NCBI GenBank assembly: GCA_024336345.1 | Contig: JANFOG010000002.1 | Coordinates: 2,604,001-2,668,000 of the forward strand | From: Mariannaea sp. PMI_226 | Taxonomy: Eukaryota; Ascomycota; Sordariomycetes; Hypocreales; Nectriaceae | Reading direction: 5' to 3' | DNA length: 64,000 bases | Position numbers and translations under genes: made by a program | The notes under the pieces: model-generated | What the model was told of the DNA's origin: nothing | Databases searched by the model: none | What the model saw: only the letters and a program-made list of their open reading frames with translations | Shown here: positions 33,829 to 44,341 of the stretch, in pieces | Layout of the letters: each line of letters starts with the position of its first letter | Numbering within the stretch: the first letter of the stretch is position 1

Positions 33829-36220
33829 TTATTGAGCCATAACTTCGTTCATGTCTCTCCAGAAGTCGCATCGTTGCCGCTCAAGTTGAGGAATATCCTC
33901 CATTTCGGATTCGGGGAGCTGAATCACAAGGCGGCTCTGGTTCTTGCCCCAAGGTAGCCATTCAGGGGCATCCTCATAACGGTACGTGTTTGGGTTGAGA
34001 CTGCGGACAAAACTGATCCAGTAGTTTTGGACGATGGGGACAATGGGCGCGTTGTACGTGGTGTAGCTGCTGGAAGACATGGTCATGCTGGGACCGAAGA
34101 CAGCGGCGGTTTCAAACGTGTGTGGGGTGCCGTGGCCGCTGTCAAGCTGGATCGTGTCGGAGAGGTTGTAACGGTAGGAGAAGATGTCGGAAGTGGAAAC
34201 AGAACTAATAGCGTTGAGGATGGCGGAGGTCGGGCAGACAAACGTCGCGTCACCGTATGCCTTAGCAGCGGAGGCGTACCAGGGGCCATGGAGAGGGAGG
34301 ACAGGTTCCAGGGGGTAGCGGTGGATGATGGAGTTGGTGTCACGTTTGGTAAGGAGGGGGTAGTTGCTCTGCAAGAAGCTGGCCATTTTGTCTGGGCTTG
34401 TGACGTTGGGGGTGAATTGGGTGCCCTCTGTAGAAAGTCTTTGGGTTAGTGAACGGTTCACTTTCACTTGAAGGGAAGAGAGCTGAGGAAAAGAAACGAG
34501 GGGTAACTCGGGTTTACTGTACCATTAGTGGTAGATCCATAGAGAATTGGCACATTGACGAATTGGCCTCGCTGGAATGAGGAAGAGAGTGAGTCGGTGA
34601 CGAAATCACCATCCGTCACAGGGGTCCAATAGAAGTTGGGTTTCTCGGTTTGGCCTTGGAAGGGCAGGTTATCGTTGCTCGACTGGAGAACACTAGTGTT
34701 GAGGTTACGCAAACAGGCCAAACTTGTCATTGTGCCGCTGCTGTATGAGTCTTGGCTGGAGCTCGCGGTAGTGCAGCCCGTGTCGTTGAGGAGACGTTGG
34801 TACTGGTACTCAACATCCAGATAATGGGGCTGACCAGGCCAGAACGTAGACTCGGCGATGGCTGCAATGAAAAGACCTTCATCGCGGCCACCGTATGCAG
34901 CTAGGTGATGTCCTACTGATCCGGCTCCGGCACTGACACCCTGGAGGACGACGTGGCGGGGATCGATCTCCTCCAAACTGCAGAGCAGGAGTGTCAGTTT
35001 ATATATATATATATATATATATTAAGGCATGACGTTTTATTTTGTCATCGTATATATATATATTATATATATGGGGTACGCACCTTAGAAATGTGTTGCT
35101 GAACCCACTGCATCACGAATCGCTGGTCAAGCAGTCCAGCGTTAAGAACACCGTCGTCTTGCACATCTTGACTAGCAAGGAAGCCAAACAGGCCGACACG
35201 GTAGTTGAAGCTGACGAAGACCATGTTGAGTTCGGAGGTCTCGACAAGCATAGAGCCGTTGGTGTGAGCCTTTGAGTCAGTGATGTAGCCTGAAAAAGGG
35301 GGCCATGACGAGTCAGCAAAGTTGATGCCAAGGAGTAACATATATATGCGTATATAGGCGTATGTCTATACTGTGGGATGATGGAAAACGTACCGCCACC
35401 CTGAATAAAGAGCATAACAGGAAGCTTATCACTTCTTGAGGCGTTGGTTGGAGCCCAGACGTTGACAGTCAGACAATCTTCCTCATAGGAGCCGTCCTTC
35501 AGGTCCTGATCGACTCCCAGACAGATCGAACCCCACTATTGTTGTGTGAGGAAAACCGGAACAAATGCCACTGAACGAAGACGGATTCTTAGCAAAAACT
35601 TACCTCTTGGGCACTCTGAATCGTCTTCTGGTGGAGAGGCCGCACAGGAGCACGCCATCGCAGGTCGCCCGTGGGGGGCGCGGCATAGGGCATACCGAGA
35701 AACTGACTGACGCCATTGTCGAGGTATCTGCCCTGAAACTGGGAGTAGCCCAGGTCGACGACCGGTCCGTCAGAGAGGTCGGTGACAGAATCATCAACGA
35801 CGTTGACCACACGCTTGACAGGCGTGGAGATGTTGTCATTGTCGTTCTTGTTGCCGTCATGACACTAGTACGCACTCAAAGTCTCAGTATTTCTTCTTCT
35901 TCTTTAGGTTGTGTAGATGTCTCTTATGTGGAAATGAATTTCGTTCTCACCTGGTGCAAGAAAAGCAATGGAGCGAGAGCCACGGAAGCTGTTGCTGCCA
36001 TAACCACGACAGGAAGTGCTACACAGAGCAGACGGCGCTTCCAATTTCGATTGCCACTGTGTCTGGGTCTAAAAGAGTCCTGGTGTTTCTGGAGAACCGG
36101 CGCAGAGACATCGTTGAAACCGTCGTCAGACAGGTCGGAGTCACTGGATAGTCGGGGCTTGACGTCGAGGCTATAGCGAGAGTCAGAGGCTTCGCGGCAA
36201 GCCTTGTCGTTGCTCGCCAT
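33829..36220 (-). CDS. Membrane-anchored type-B carboxylesterase, frame disrupted by 4-bp duplication
   Basis: Six exons on the minus strand: 36220-35951, 35864-35604, 35535-35394, 35289-35084, about 34977-34523 and 34427-33829. Alpha/beta hydrolase of the type-B carboxylesterase family. Residues 61-88 form a basic-flanked membrane helix (KRRLLCVALPVVVMAATASV..), so a type II membrane protein with a lumenal or extracellular catalytic domain is likely. Family blocks: QFLGMPYAAPPTGDLRWRAP, EEDCLTVNVWAP, FVSFNYRVGLFGFL, nucleophile elbow GVSAGAGS and a GTPH active-site His. At the normal exon 5 acceptor the frame is broken by a duplicated GATC (plus strand GATCGATC at 34961-34968). Only an acceptor 7 nt further in (exon 5 from 34970) restores it, giving 641 aa with Ser306 as nucleophile but altering the FGGDP loop. 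It may be a recent pseudogene, an error, or rescued by splicing. Confidence 0.8.
34961..34968 (-). other. 4-bp tandem duplication GATCGATC in carboxylesterase exon 5
   Basis: The minus strand reads TTTGGAGGA-GATC-GATC-CCCGCC just after a CTGCAG acceptor. With a single GATC the frame would encode the conserved FGGDPRHVVLQGVSAG; with two it shifts and meets a stop about 30 codons later. Confidence 0.85.
34999..35072. repeat. Two (TA)n tracts within carboxylesterase intron 4
   Basis: TA repeats at about 34999-35023 and 35051-35072, separated by 27 nt, fill most of the intron between exons 4 and 5. They can pair with each other or self-fold and are prone to slippage. Confidence 0.9.
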
Positions 36221-38635
36221 GGTTGCTGTCCGCGAGAAATGGGAGTTGTCGTTCGTGTTGTAAGTCGGAGGGGGGGGAGAACTCCCAGCAGACAAAAACT
36301 CCTTGCCTCTTTGTCTTCTTCTTTTTCTAGTTTCCTCTTCCTTCTACCTCACTCTACGATTTAAGGATAGCACAAAGTAAGGAGGAGAGCAATGAGTGAC
36401 AACTACGTAGGTAAGGAGAACGAGCACCTAGTTCGGAAGAGGAGGAGGAAGAAGAAGAAGAAAAGTAAGAAGAATCAGACTAATAAGAAAAGTGCAATAC
36501 ATGGATATCCGAGGGTAATAGTCTTTCATTGACTCCTTTGCCTGTACCCGCGCCCCGCGTTGCGTTGTTCTGTGCTGTGCTAACTACATTGTGGGCTAGA
36601 TTCATCGGGAGAAAGAAACTTGGAATTTGATGGAGTCGGGGGGGAACTGACAAAGTTCCATTCGTCGTCAAATTTCTTGTTTGCGAAGTAAGACGACTAA
36701 AGTCGGGGACCTAGAGACGGATGCTATAGCACACGATGATAGTGTGGTGGTCTGTTTGCAATCTCAATATATCCACCTTGTATCCCGCCCCAGCTTCCCA
36801 GCTTCCGCATTAGAGCTCAACACGGCATGGCGTCCCTTGCTTTGTGCTGCCATAGGTTGTGCGAGAGGATTCTTTTCCTTCTTCCTACTAACCAAATCTT
36901 TCTCAATTTTTTTTTTTTTTTTCAAAAGAAGAATACAGAGCTCTACCATTTACTCCGTGGTTTCAAAAAATCAACTTGGAAAGGCGAAAAGCGGTCTACC
37001 TAACGCACACATCGCGCACCCACGGTACAAAAAATTAGGTGTTATGTGTGATAAATCCTTCTTGAATTGATACCGAGCATAATAATATTGACCATGGCAG
37101 TCTCATAAACAGGGTTCGCTCTGGGAAAGGAAAAGTGCAGAAAACCCGCCCGTCCTTATCTAAAAACGAGAAAAAGCAGAGCTTCTTGTTACCCTTCGCC
37201 ATATCAAGGAAGCAATCCTTCAACTGCCCTCGCTACGTATTTGACAGGGTCAGCCCAGGCCAGACCAGCAAGACAGATTTGCCTAATAATTGGGAAGCAA
37301 CTCGCAATAGTTGAATTCAAGGAATTTCAACGTTAAGTTGCACAAGTGCTTACGTACGTATGGTACTGTACGGAATTCCCGCGTATAAATGGGCGAGGAG
37401 AGTCTCTCTGTGAGCCACTCAGAGAATTCTTATAAAGCGACAAACCAATGAAAATGAGTCCTTACAGCTGCGGACGCCGTTTTGGAGAGTAGTCTCTCTA
37501 ACTTGCCGTACCTCATCCACAACACGGCCCGGGACGCCGTTTACAGCAAGGGACCTTGATCAAATACAGTACTGTACTTCGTATTGCTTCGAACATTTCT
37601 GGTCAAGTAGAGCCTTGGCTGAAACATTCCACCCCTCCTGCCCTGAGCTTACCAATATATGTACAAGATGTTAGCTAAAGTACCCTAAGCAACTGATTAT
37701 ATCATTTTTGAAGGGGGGCAATGGCATGGGGGAGAGAGGGATGGTACTTTGGGCACCCGCCGGGGTGCGGGCGGACCACACCAGGACTTGGCAGAGAACA
37801 ACTCCTCGTGTGCCATATTCCCATATTCCATTGGAAGAAGTACCCAGCTTGAACGCTCAACCGTGGAGCCCTGGTCAGCTACTTACATGGTAGTACTGTA
37901 CTTGGGTAAACACTCACGCACGAGACTAACTCGGATTAAGTGGTCGTTCAGAGATCGATTCAGCCTATTCATAGCCTGACCTTGCTGATCTCTTGCGTAT
38001 AACAGCCTGTATACAATCCACCCGCCCACTTTCTTGTACGAACTTTTACGACGTAAAGCAAAATGTAATTACAGATTGGTGCCTTGGGGAGGATATCAAC
38101 AGATCATTATTGTAACTACCTGCTAGGTAACAATTAATACAGGTTAGCTTTGTAATTGACCCTAGAAAAGCAATCCACACAAAAGCTAGGCTTTCTATAA
38201 CTATCCCCCCACTCCCAAAAAAAAAAATTGACAAACCACTTCTCTAGCCGATGTAGGTAAAATGTTCGTATGGAATGGAATTACTCCTTAAATTACGTAG
38301 ATACTGTGTATAAAAATATACTCATAATATCTCAAAATGTTACCAGAGAAAACTTTCCAGTCACCTTCCAAGCTTCAACACCACACTCTGTAGATCCCGT
38401 CACCCCGCTTACATGATCCGTAGGGTAGGGAGGTAGGGAGGGATGGAGGGAAGCAGAAAGTAAGATGGACGGTTTCGTTAACCAGTAGTTCATTTCAATA
38501 CTTGGAGCCTGTCAAGATGGAGTAAAGCGTTCGATAAGAAATTTTCCACCTCTAAGACCACGTTAGACTGTACTCTAGTTGCTGAAAAATGCATATCCCT
38601 AAATTATCTTGCCAGTCCTTCTATTCCTCCTGCCC
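36221..38635. other. Intergenic region carboxylesterase/5-oxoprolinase
   Basis: About 2.4 kb with no supported gene. The left part is the carboxylesterase upstream region (GA-rich tract 36420-36480), then AT-rich stretches, T20 at 36906-36923, and GTAC-rich words near 37360 and 37565. Confidence 0.4.
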
Positions 38636-41600
38636 CTACTCCTGACCCCATCCTCCACCACCTGGCGTCTCAATCACAACCCTATCTCCCTTGGCCACCT
38701 CTACCGTTGCTTTCCCTCCCAAGCTGATGATTTTCTCCGATCCGTCCTCGACACGCGTCACCAGCAGGTTCCTCCCTGGGCTTCCGTCCTCGCCGCCGTC
38801 GCCTCCCCGCGGCGCCCGAGATCGCCGTTCCGTCAGCAGGCTGACTTTGATGCCGCCCTCACGGAACTCAATGTCCCGCACGATACCGTCTCCGCCCCGG
38901 TTGCGTCCACGGCCTCCAGACTCGGCTCGGATGCCAAACTGGTGCAGCAAGCACGGGTACCGCTTCTCAAACACCTCCGGATCCGTGATGCGTGTGTTCG
39001 TCATGTGTGTGTGCACTCCGCTCTCACCCGCCCAACTTGGCCCGGCTCCGGAGCCGCCGCCGATTGTCTCGTAGTAGCCGAAGCCCGGTACGTGGTTGCC
39101 CGACGCATCCTTGCCGCCCTTTCCAAACGTGAGGTTGTTCATGCATCCCTGGCTGTTTGCACACGCCCCGAAGGCCTTGAGAATCACGTCGGTGATGCGC
39201 TGCGAGGTGAGCACATTGCCGCCCACCACGCTGGCAGTCTTCGATGGTGCTAGAAGAGATGAGGGAGGGATCTTAATGGTGATGGGGGAGAGGCAGCCCT
39301 GGTTGAGCGGTATGTCTGATTGGATGAGACACCGTAGAGAGTAGATGATGGCCGAGTGCGTGATAGCCACGGGAGCATTCGTGTTTCCGTAAACCTCTGG
39401 CCCCGTGCCGTCAAAGTCAAAAGTAGCAGACCCGTCGTCGTCGATGGTCACGGCCAAGGAGATGCGCGATCCGTCGTCCATGTAGTCAACCGCCTTGAGG
39501 GGAGCACCCGAAACCCGCTCCCGGACCGTTCGTAGAAGCTCACGTACCGATCGCTCAGCCGTTTCCTGGATGGCGTACATGTACCGATGTACCGTCGCCA
39601 GGCTGTGCTCATCAATCAACGCCCGCACTAGCTGCACGCCCTTGTTGTTGGCCGCCACTTGGGCCTTGAGGTCGAACAGATTATCTGCGAGACAGCGAGT
39701 GCCCGAGCAGCCGGGCTCCTTGGCCGGTTCGGTCAGCAGAAGCTCAGTGATGCGCTCCTCGTTGAAGATACCCTGTGAGACCAGCTTCTCTGCCTCAATG
39801 GCCGCGCCCTCCTCAGCGAGTCGCTTAGACGAAGGGGGCATCGAACCGGGCAGCAGTCCTCCAATGTCCGCATGGTGACCTCGCGCGGCTACGTAGAAGA
39901 CGATTTCACCCTTGTCGTCAAAAACAGGCGTGATAACAGTAATGTCGGGCAAGTGCGTGCCGCCGCACGAAGGATGGTTCGAGACGAGCACGTCTCCATC
40001 CTGAAGCTGACCCTTCCAACGGTTGTGCTGGTACTTGACGGCGAACTGCATGGATCCTAGATGGACCGGCACATGAGGCGCATTGGCGACGAGACCTCCG
40101 TCAGGGGAGAAGAGGGCACACGAGAAGTCAAGGCGTTCCTTGATATTGGTCGAAACGGCCGTCTTCTGTAACGTGCGGCCCATCTGCTCGGCAATGGACA
40201 TGAATCGATGTCCGAAAATGGAGAGCTGAATGGGCGAAACCTCGATTTTGGATTCGACAGCATGCTCTGTGATGGCTGTTGCAGAGTTCACTGTACGTTC
40301 AGCACGCTCGACATCGATCACAACACAACTGTCTGTGATTGTCGCGATGCTGTCAGGAACAACTAGAATAGTCAGAGTCTTGTCCAGAATCAACGCCGGG
40401 CCAGGAATCTCAACTCCGGCGGACAGCTCGCTGAGAATGTACACAGGGGTGTCGACACGGCCATCTACTGCATCGAAGCAGACCTTGGTCGTCTCCTTAC
40501 GAGGTGGAGGGGCAGTCTTGATGACCTTCTTGAGTTGCTGGTAGGGGCTCTCTCCCTGGTGCGATGCTGCCGAGCCGACGCCTCGGACACGGAAATCGTC
40601 AATCAAGACCTTCTTCCCGGGGGACTTGAAACCAAACTCCCGCATGTGTCGGGCCTCGAAGAGGGTTTGGAAGTCGCTCTCCTCGCCCTCCTGGAGGATC
40701 ATGAAGGAGGTCGCAGAGCCTTCGTATCGGAGATTTAGGTACTTTTCGTGACGGATCTGGCTCTCCTGGATGCCTTGACTAAGGAGCTGTTCACTGGCCT
40801 CCTTTGCAAGCTCTGCGAGTGCGGCCTCGGCTGTTTCCTTGGTCGCCTTTCCGTACTCAATGGCTCCAGGGCGTTGTGCTTCGTGCACGACGTCAGCCAG
40901 GGACAGGCCATACGCAGACAGGATAGATGAGAATTTGTGGACAACAACACGTGAGATGGAGAGGGCTTTGGCAAGAGAGCATGCGTGCTGGCCACCGGCA
41001 CCTCCGAAACAAGCCAGGAGGTGTTCAGAGGTGTCATAGCCCCGCGCCTCTGTCAAGGCACGAATGGGACGGGCCATGACTTCATCCGCAACACGGAGGA
41101 ACCCAAGAGCAACAGCCTCGGGTGAGAGCTCTGCTTTGCCCTCCGCGCGGTTGTCTGCGTTGATCTTGGCTGTGAGCTCCTCGAACTTCTGGGTTGTAAT
41201 CTCCAAGCCGAGGGGCTCATCCTCATTGAGGCCAAAGATCTTGGGGAAGTACTCGGGCTTGATGCGGCCGAGGAACAAGTTGGCGTCGGTGACAGTGAGA
41301 GGGCCACCTTTACGGTAGCAAGCTGGGCCGGGATGAGCGCCGGCGGACTCGGGGCCGACGACAAAGAGACCTCCTCTCCAAAACAGCATGGAGCCGCCGC
41401 CAGCAGCGACTCTGTTACAGATGTCAGACGAGAATAAATTAAACATAAAATAATAGGAGGAGTGACAGCAATTGGAACTATAAAAAAAGGGGGGGATCAC
41501 TATAAAGGGAAGGATGAAGAGGGAACTTACGTGTTGATATCCAGTTGAGGGGATTGAATCGAAATACCAGCAGTTGTGGTCTCAAAAACATGGTCATACG

Positions 41601-42636
41601 TCCCAGAGAAGCGTGAACAATCAGTAGAAGTGCCACCCATATCAAATCCGATGACAGATTTCCGCTCCTCCGAGTCCCAGGTCGTCTGGGCATATCCCAC
41701 AACACCACCAGCCGGGCCAGATAGAATGCTCTTCAAGCCGCTGAACTTTCGAAAATCAACCAGGCCACCGTCGGACTGCATAAACTCGCATCGAGAACCG
41801 GCAGATCCCAAACCGCCCGTAAAGTTGCTTGAGACTGAATCGATGTACTTCTTAATGGTAGGAGTGAGGTATGCATCGGCCGTGGCGGACATGCCACGAG
41901 GCACAACTTTGATCATGGGCTGCAGCGCCGAGGACTCAACGACTGAGAAACCCATCTTTCGCGCAGCTTCGCCGACGAGTCGCTCATGCTCTGGGTACAA
42001 GTAGGAGTGAACGAAGACGATGGACAGTGAACGAATGCCCAGTTCCCAAATCTTCTGTAGCTCAGCCTGCACAATACCCATATCGGGCTTGCGAAGAACC
42101 CGAACCACTTCTCCCGTAACACCCAGGCATAGCTCCGGATCACTTGAGACGTCAATGCTCTCTGGCGTTGAGTTCTCGGTGTAAGCCTCTAAGGTGACTC
42201 TCTCATCCACCTCGATAGTGACCTCGTGCAAGAGACTGGGCCGCTTGGCCGTCAAGTCGAAAATGTTTGGCCGAGTCTGGTCGCCAATCTTGAGCAAATC
42301 CCGGAAGCCCTTGGTGACAAGCAAGGCAGAGCGAGCGCCCTTGCGTTCTAGCAGGGCATTGGTCCCCACGGTGGTGCCCATGCGGATATGCTCGATGCGG
42401 CGCAGGTCAAGCGGCTGGCCTCGCGGATGAGGTTCTCCCGTGACTTGCTCGAGAATTCGGCGGATACCTTCGGTGGGAGCATCATTGTAATTAGAGGGAT
42501 CCTCGGAGAGAAGCTTGAGAATGATGTCTGGATGACCCGGCACAGCAGCATGGACGTCAGTGAAGGTGCCACCACGATCAATGGCGATGCGGATATTGGC
42601 GGCAGCGGCGGGTGTTGGCGAATTATCAGCAGCCAT
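38636..42636 (-). CDS. OXP1: 5-oxoprolinase (ATP-hydrolysing)
   Basis: Two exons on the minus strand, 42636-41531 and 41411-38636, with a 119-nt intron; 1293 aa, the full eukaryotic length. It hydrolyses 5-oxo-L-proline to L-glutamate with ATP in the gamma-glutamyl (glutathione) cycle, in the cytosol. The HyuA-like half shows the sugar-kinase/Hsp70-type phosphate motifs IAIDRGGTFTDVHA and IGFDMGGTSTDCSR, plus RMGTTVGTNALLERKGAR and VVGPESAGAHPGPACYRKGG. The HyuB-like half shows LQKTAVSTNIKERLDFSCAL, SNHPSCGGTHLPDITVITP and HADIGGLLPGSMPPSS. The spliced junction DINT-VAAGGGSMLFWRGG matches the family. It ends in the glycine-rich ETPGGGGWG. A Zn2Cys6 regulator is divergent, 1.7 kb away. Confidence 0.96.
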
Positions 42637-44341
42637 TTTCGTTTGCTTGAGTCATGGGTCGTATCAAGAACACATTGAAACCTTGGCGAGTGTAATAGAC
42701 ATAATAAGTGATCTTTTCTCTTTTTTTTTTATTTATCTCTCACCACTTTGACTCGCTTCAATCCGAAGCCCTCGGCGTAAAAATAATAGCTCCCGTAGCT
42801 AACTAGGCCGAACTAATGAGCGTGGAGATTCGTTGCGTGATGACTTTTCCCCACTGCGGGATGGCACTTTTGGTGCCTTTGAGGACCGACAGCGGAGAAG
42901 CTTGATGGCATACAGGTCAGCTACATGCGTGAACGTGGAGTTTGATTAAATATTATTATACATTGCATCAGGCGGAGAAATAGGATTTTAGGTCCCCGTA
43001 GATTGAGCAGAGCGAGAGGTGTGGTTGAAGAGCTGGAAGCTGGAGACTCGAAGTGAAGTTTTCTCGACCAACTTTGTTCTTGATCTGACTGCTGTTTCAT
43101 TTGCCCATCCGTTTCGTTTCCAGTTTAGAGTAGACGGCTACTAGCTAAGGGAAATAGTGTAGTACCTACAGATTACAGTACAGTAACTAGTTTAAAGTCC
43201 TTCAGACAGGTTGACATATCAGTTGACTAATCAAGTTTTATATCCCACCCAACCACCTACTAACATATCTAGCCATCTACAGTTACCTTACCTCACATTC
43301 CTTACCATTGCGACGCCATTCCGATTTATTAGTTGTCAGCTTTGTAGACAATGGGTTGAGATTAATAATACTTTAGGACCATGAATCTATCTCAAGTCAG
43401 TTTAGTTCCGCAAGACGTCAAATTAGCTGGAGAGAACAAAAGTAAAGCGTAGCATCTGAAGTCTGTTCCTGGTCTATGTGAGTCAATTACTATACCACAC
43501 AAGTAAAATTCCAGTTGGAGATACCACCTCAATGCGTTGCCAATGGGTGCTTTCGTCTATAAATATCTCAGTACCCTAAGAGGCAGAGAAGATAGAATCT
43601 CTCTGCTTATTCATTAATCTATTTTTGTTGTTGATGGGTCGCTTCTTACAGCTCCTCATTTATTTATTTATCAATTTATCTTTTGGCTCAATTTTGATAT
43701 CCGATTTTCGTTCTTTCTTTCTTTCTTCCTTCTTCTGTCATTTTTTTTATAAAAAAGAAAAAGATAAAAAAAAAATTCTCTCCCAATCTGTAAATTCTCT
43801 ACAAATTTACTATTTATATACAAAATGGCCAAGTTTGTTGGTAGCAATGCATTGTGCTGAGCAGTGAATAAATAGCATGACCTCGCGTGGTTTAAGTTGG
43901 GGAAAATGTCAAGTGACGCCTCCTGATACGAACGGGCCAATTTATTTAGCGCAACAATGTCGTGACAGGTTCAATGACAGGTGGAAATGGAATCCCCAGT
44001 AATTAAAATTCCAGGTCCCAGGTTCCCTCTTACAAGTTTACCGACCTAATAATAATCGTGCCTACACTGCCACCACTCTACCATCTGGAAGGTGAGGTAG
44101 TATACACAAGGTATCTAGGCAGGGTAAGGGAATAGGTACCATCATCTCAATTATTTTTTTACGTACCCCAACGTCGCACGCTTCCAGCATCCCGTGAACC
44201 TCAAACGACGACGCCTTTTCTCCGCCCTTTCGACTCATTCCCCGCCGGGGAGGGGGGGAGATCATCATCAACCACCCTAACATCAGTCCTCATTGCCACC
44301 CTCTTCCCCATAGCACAAGCCAAGCGGGTGGTGCCATCCAC
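42637..44341. other. Intergenic region 5-oxoprolinase/Zn2Cys6 gene
   Basis: 1.7 kb between divergent starts, AT-rich in 43580-43830 with T- and A-runs. Contains GTAC/TACAGTAC words near 43160-43190 and CCAATGGG at 43540. No gene supported. Confidence 0.4.

Noticed and set aside
38609..39253. 214-codon plus-strand open frame antisense to 5-oxoprolinase
   Set aside because: Antisense shadow of a strongly conserved coding sequence.
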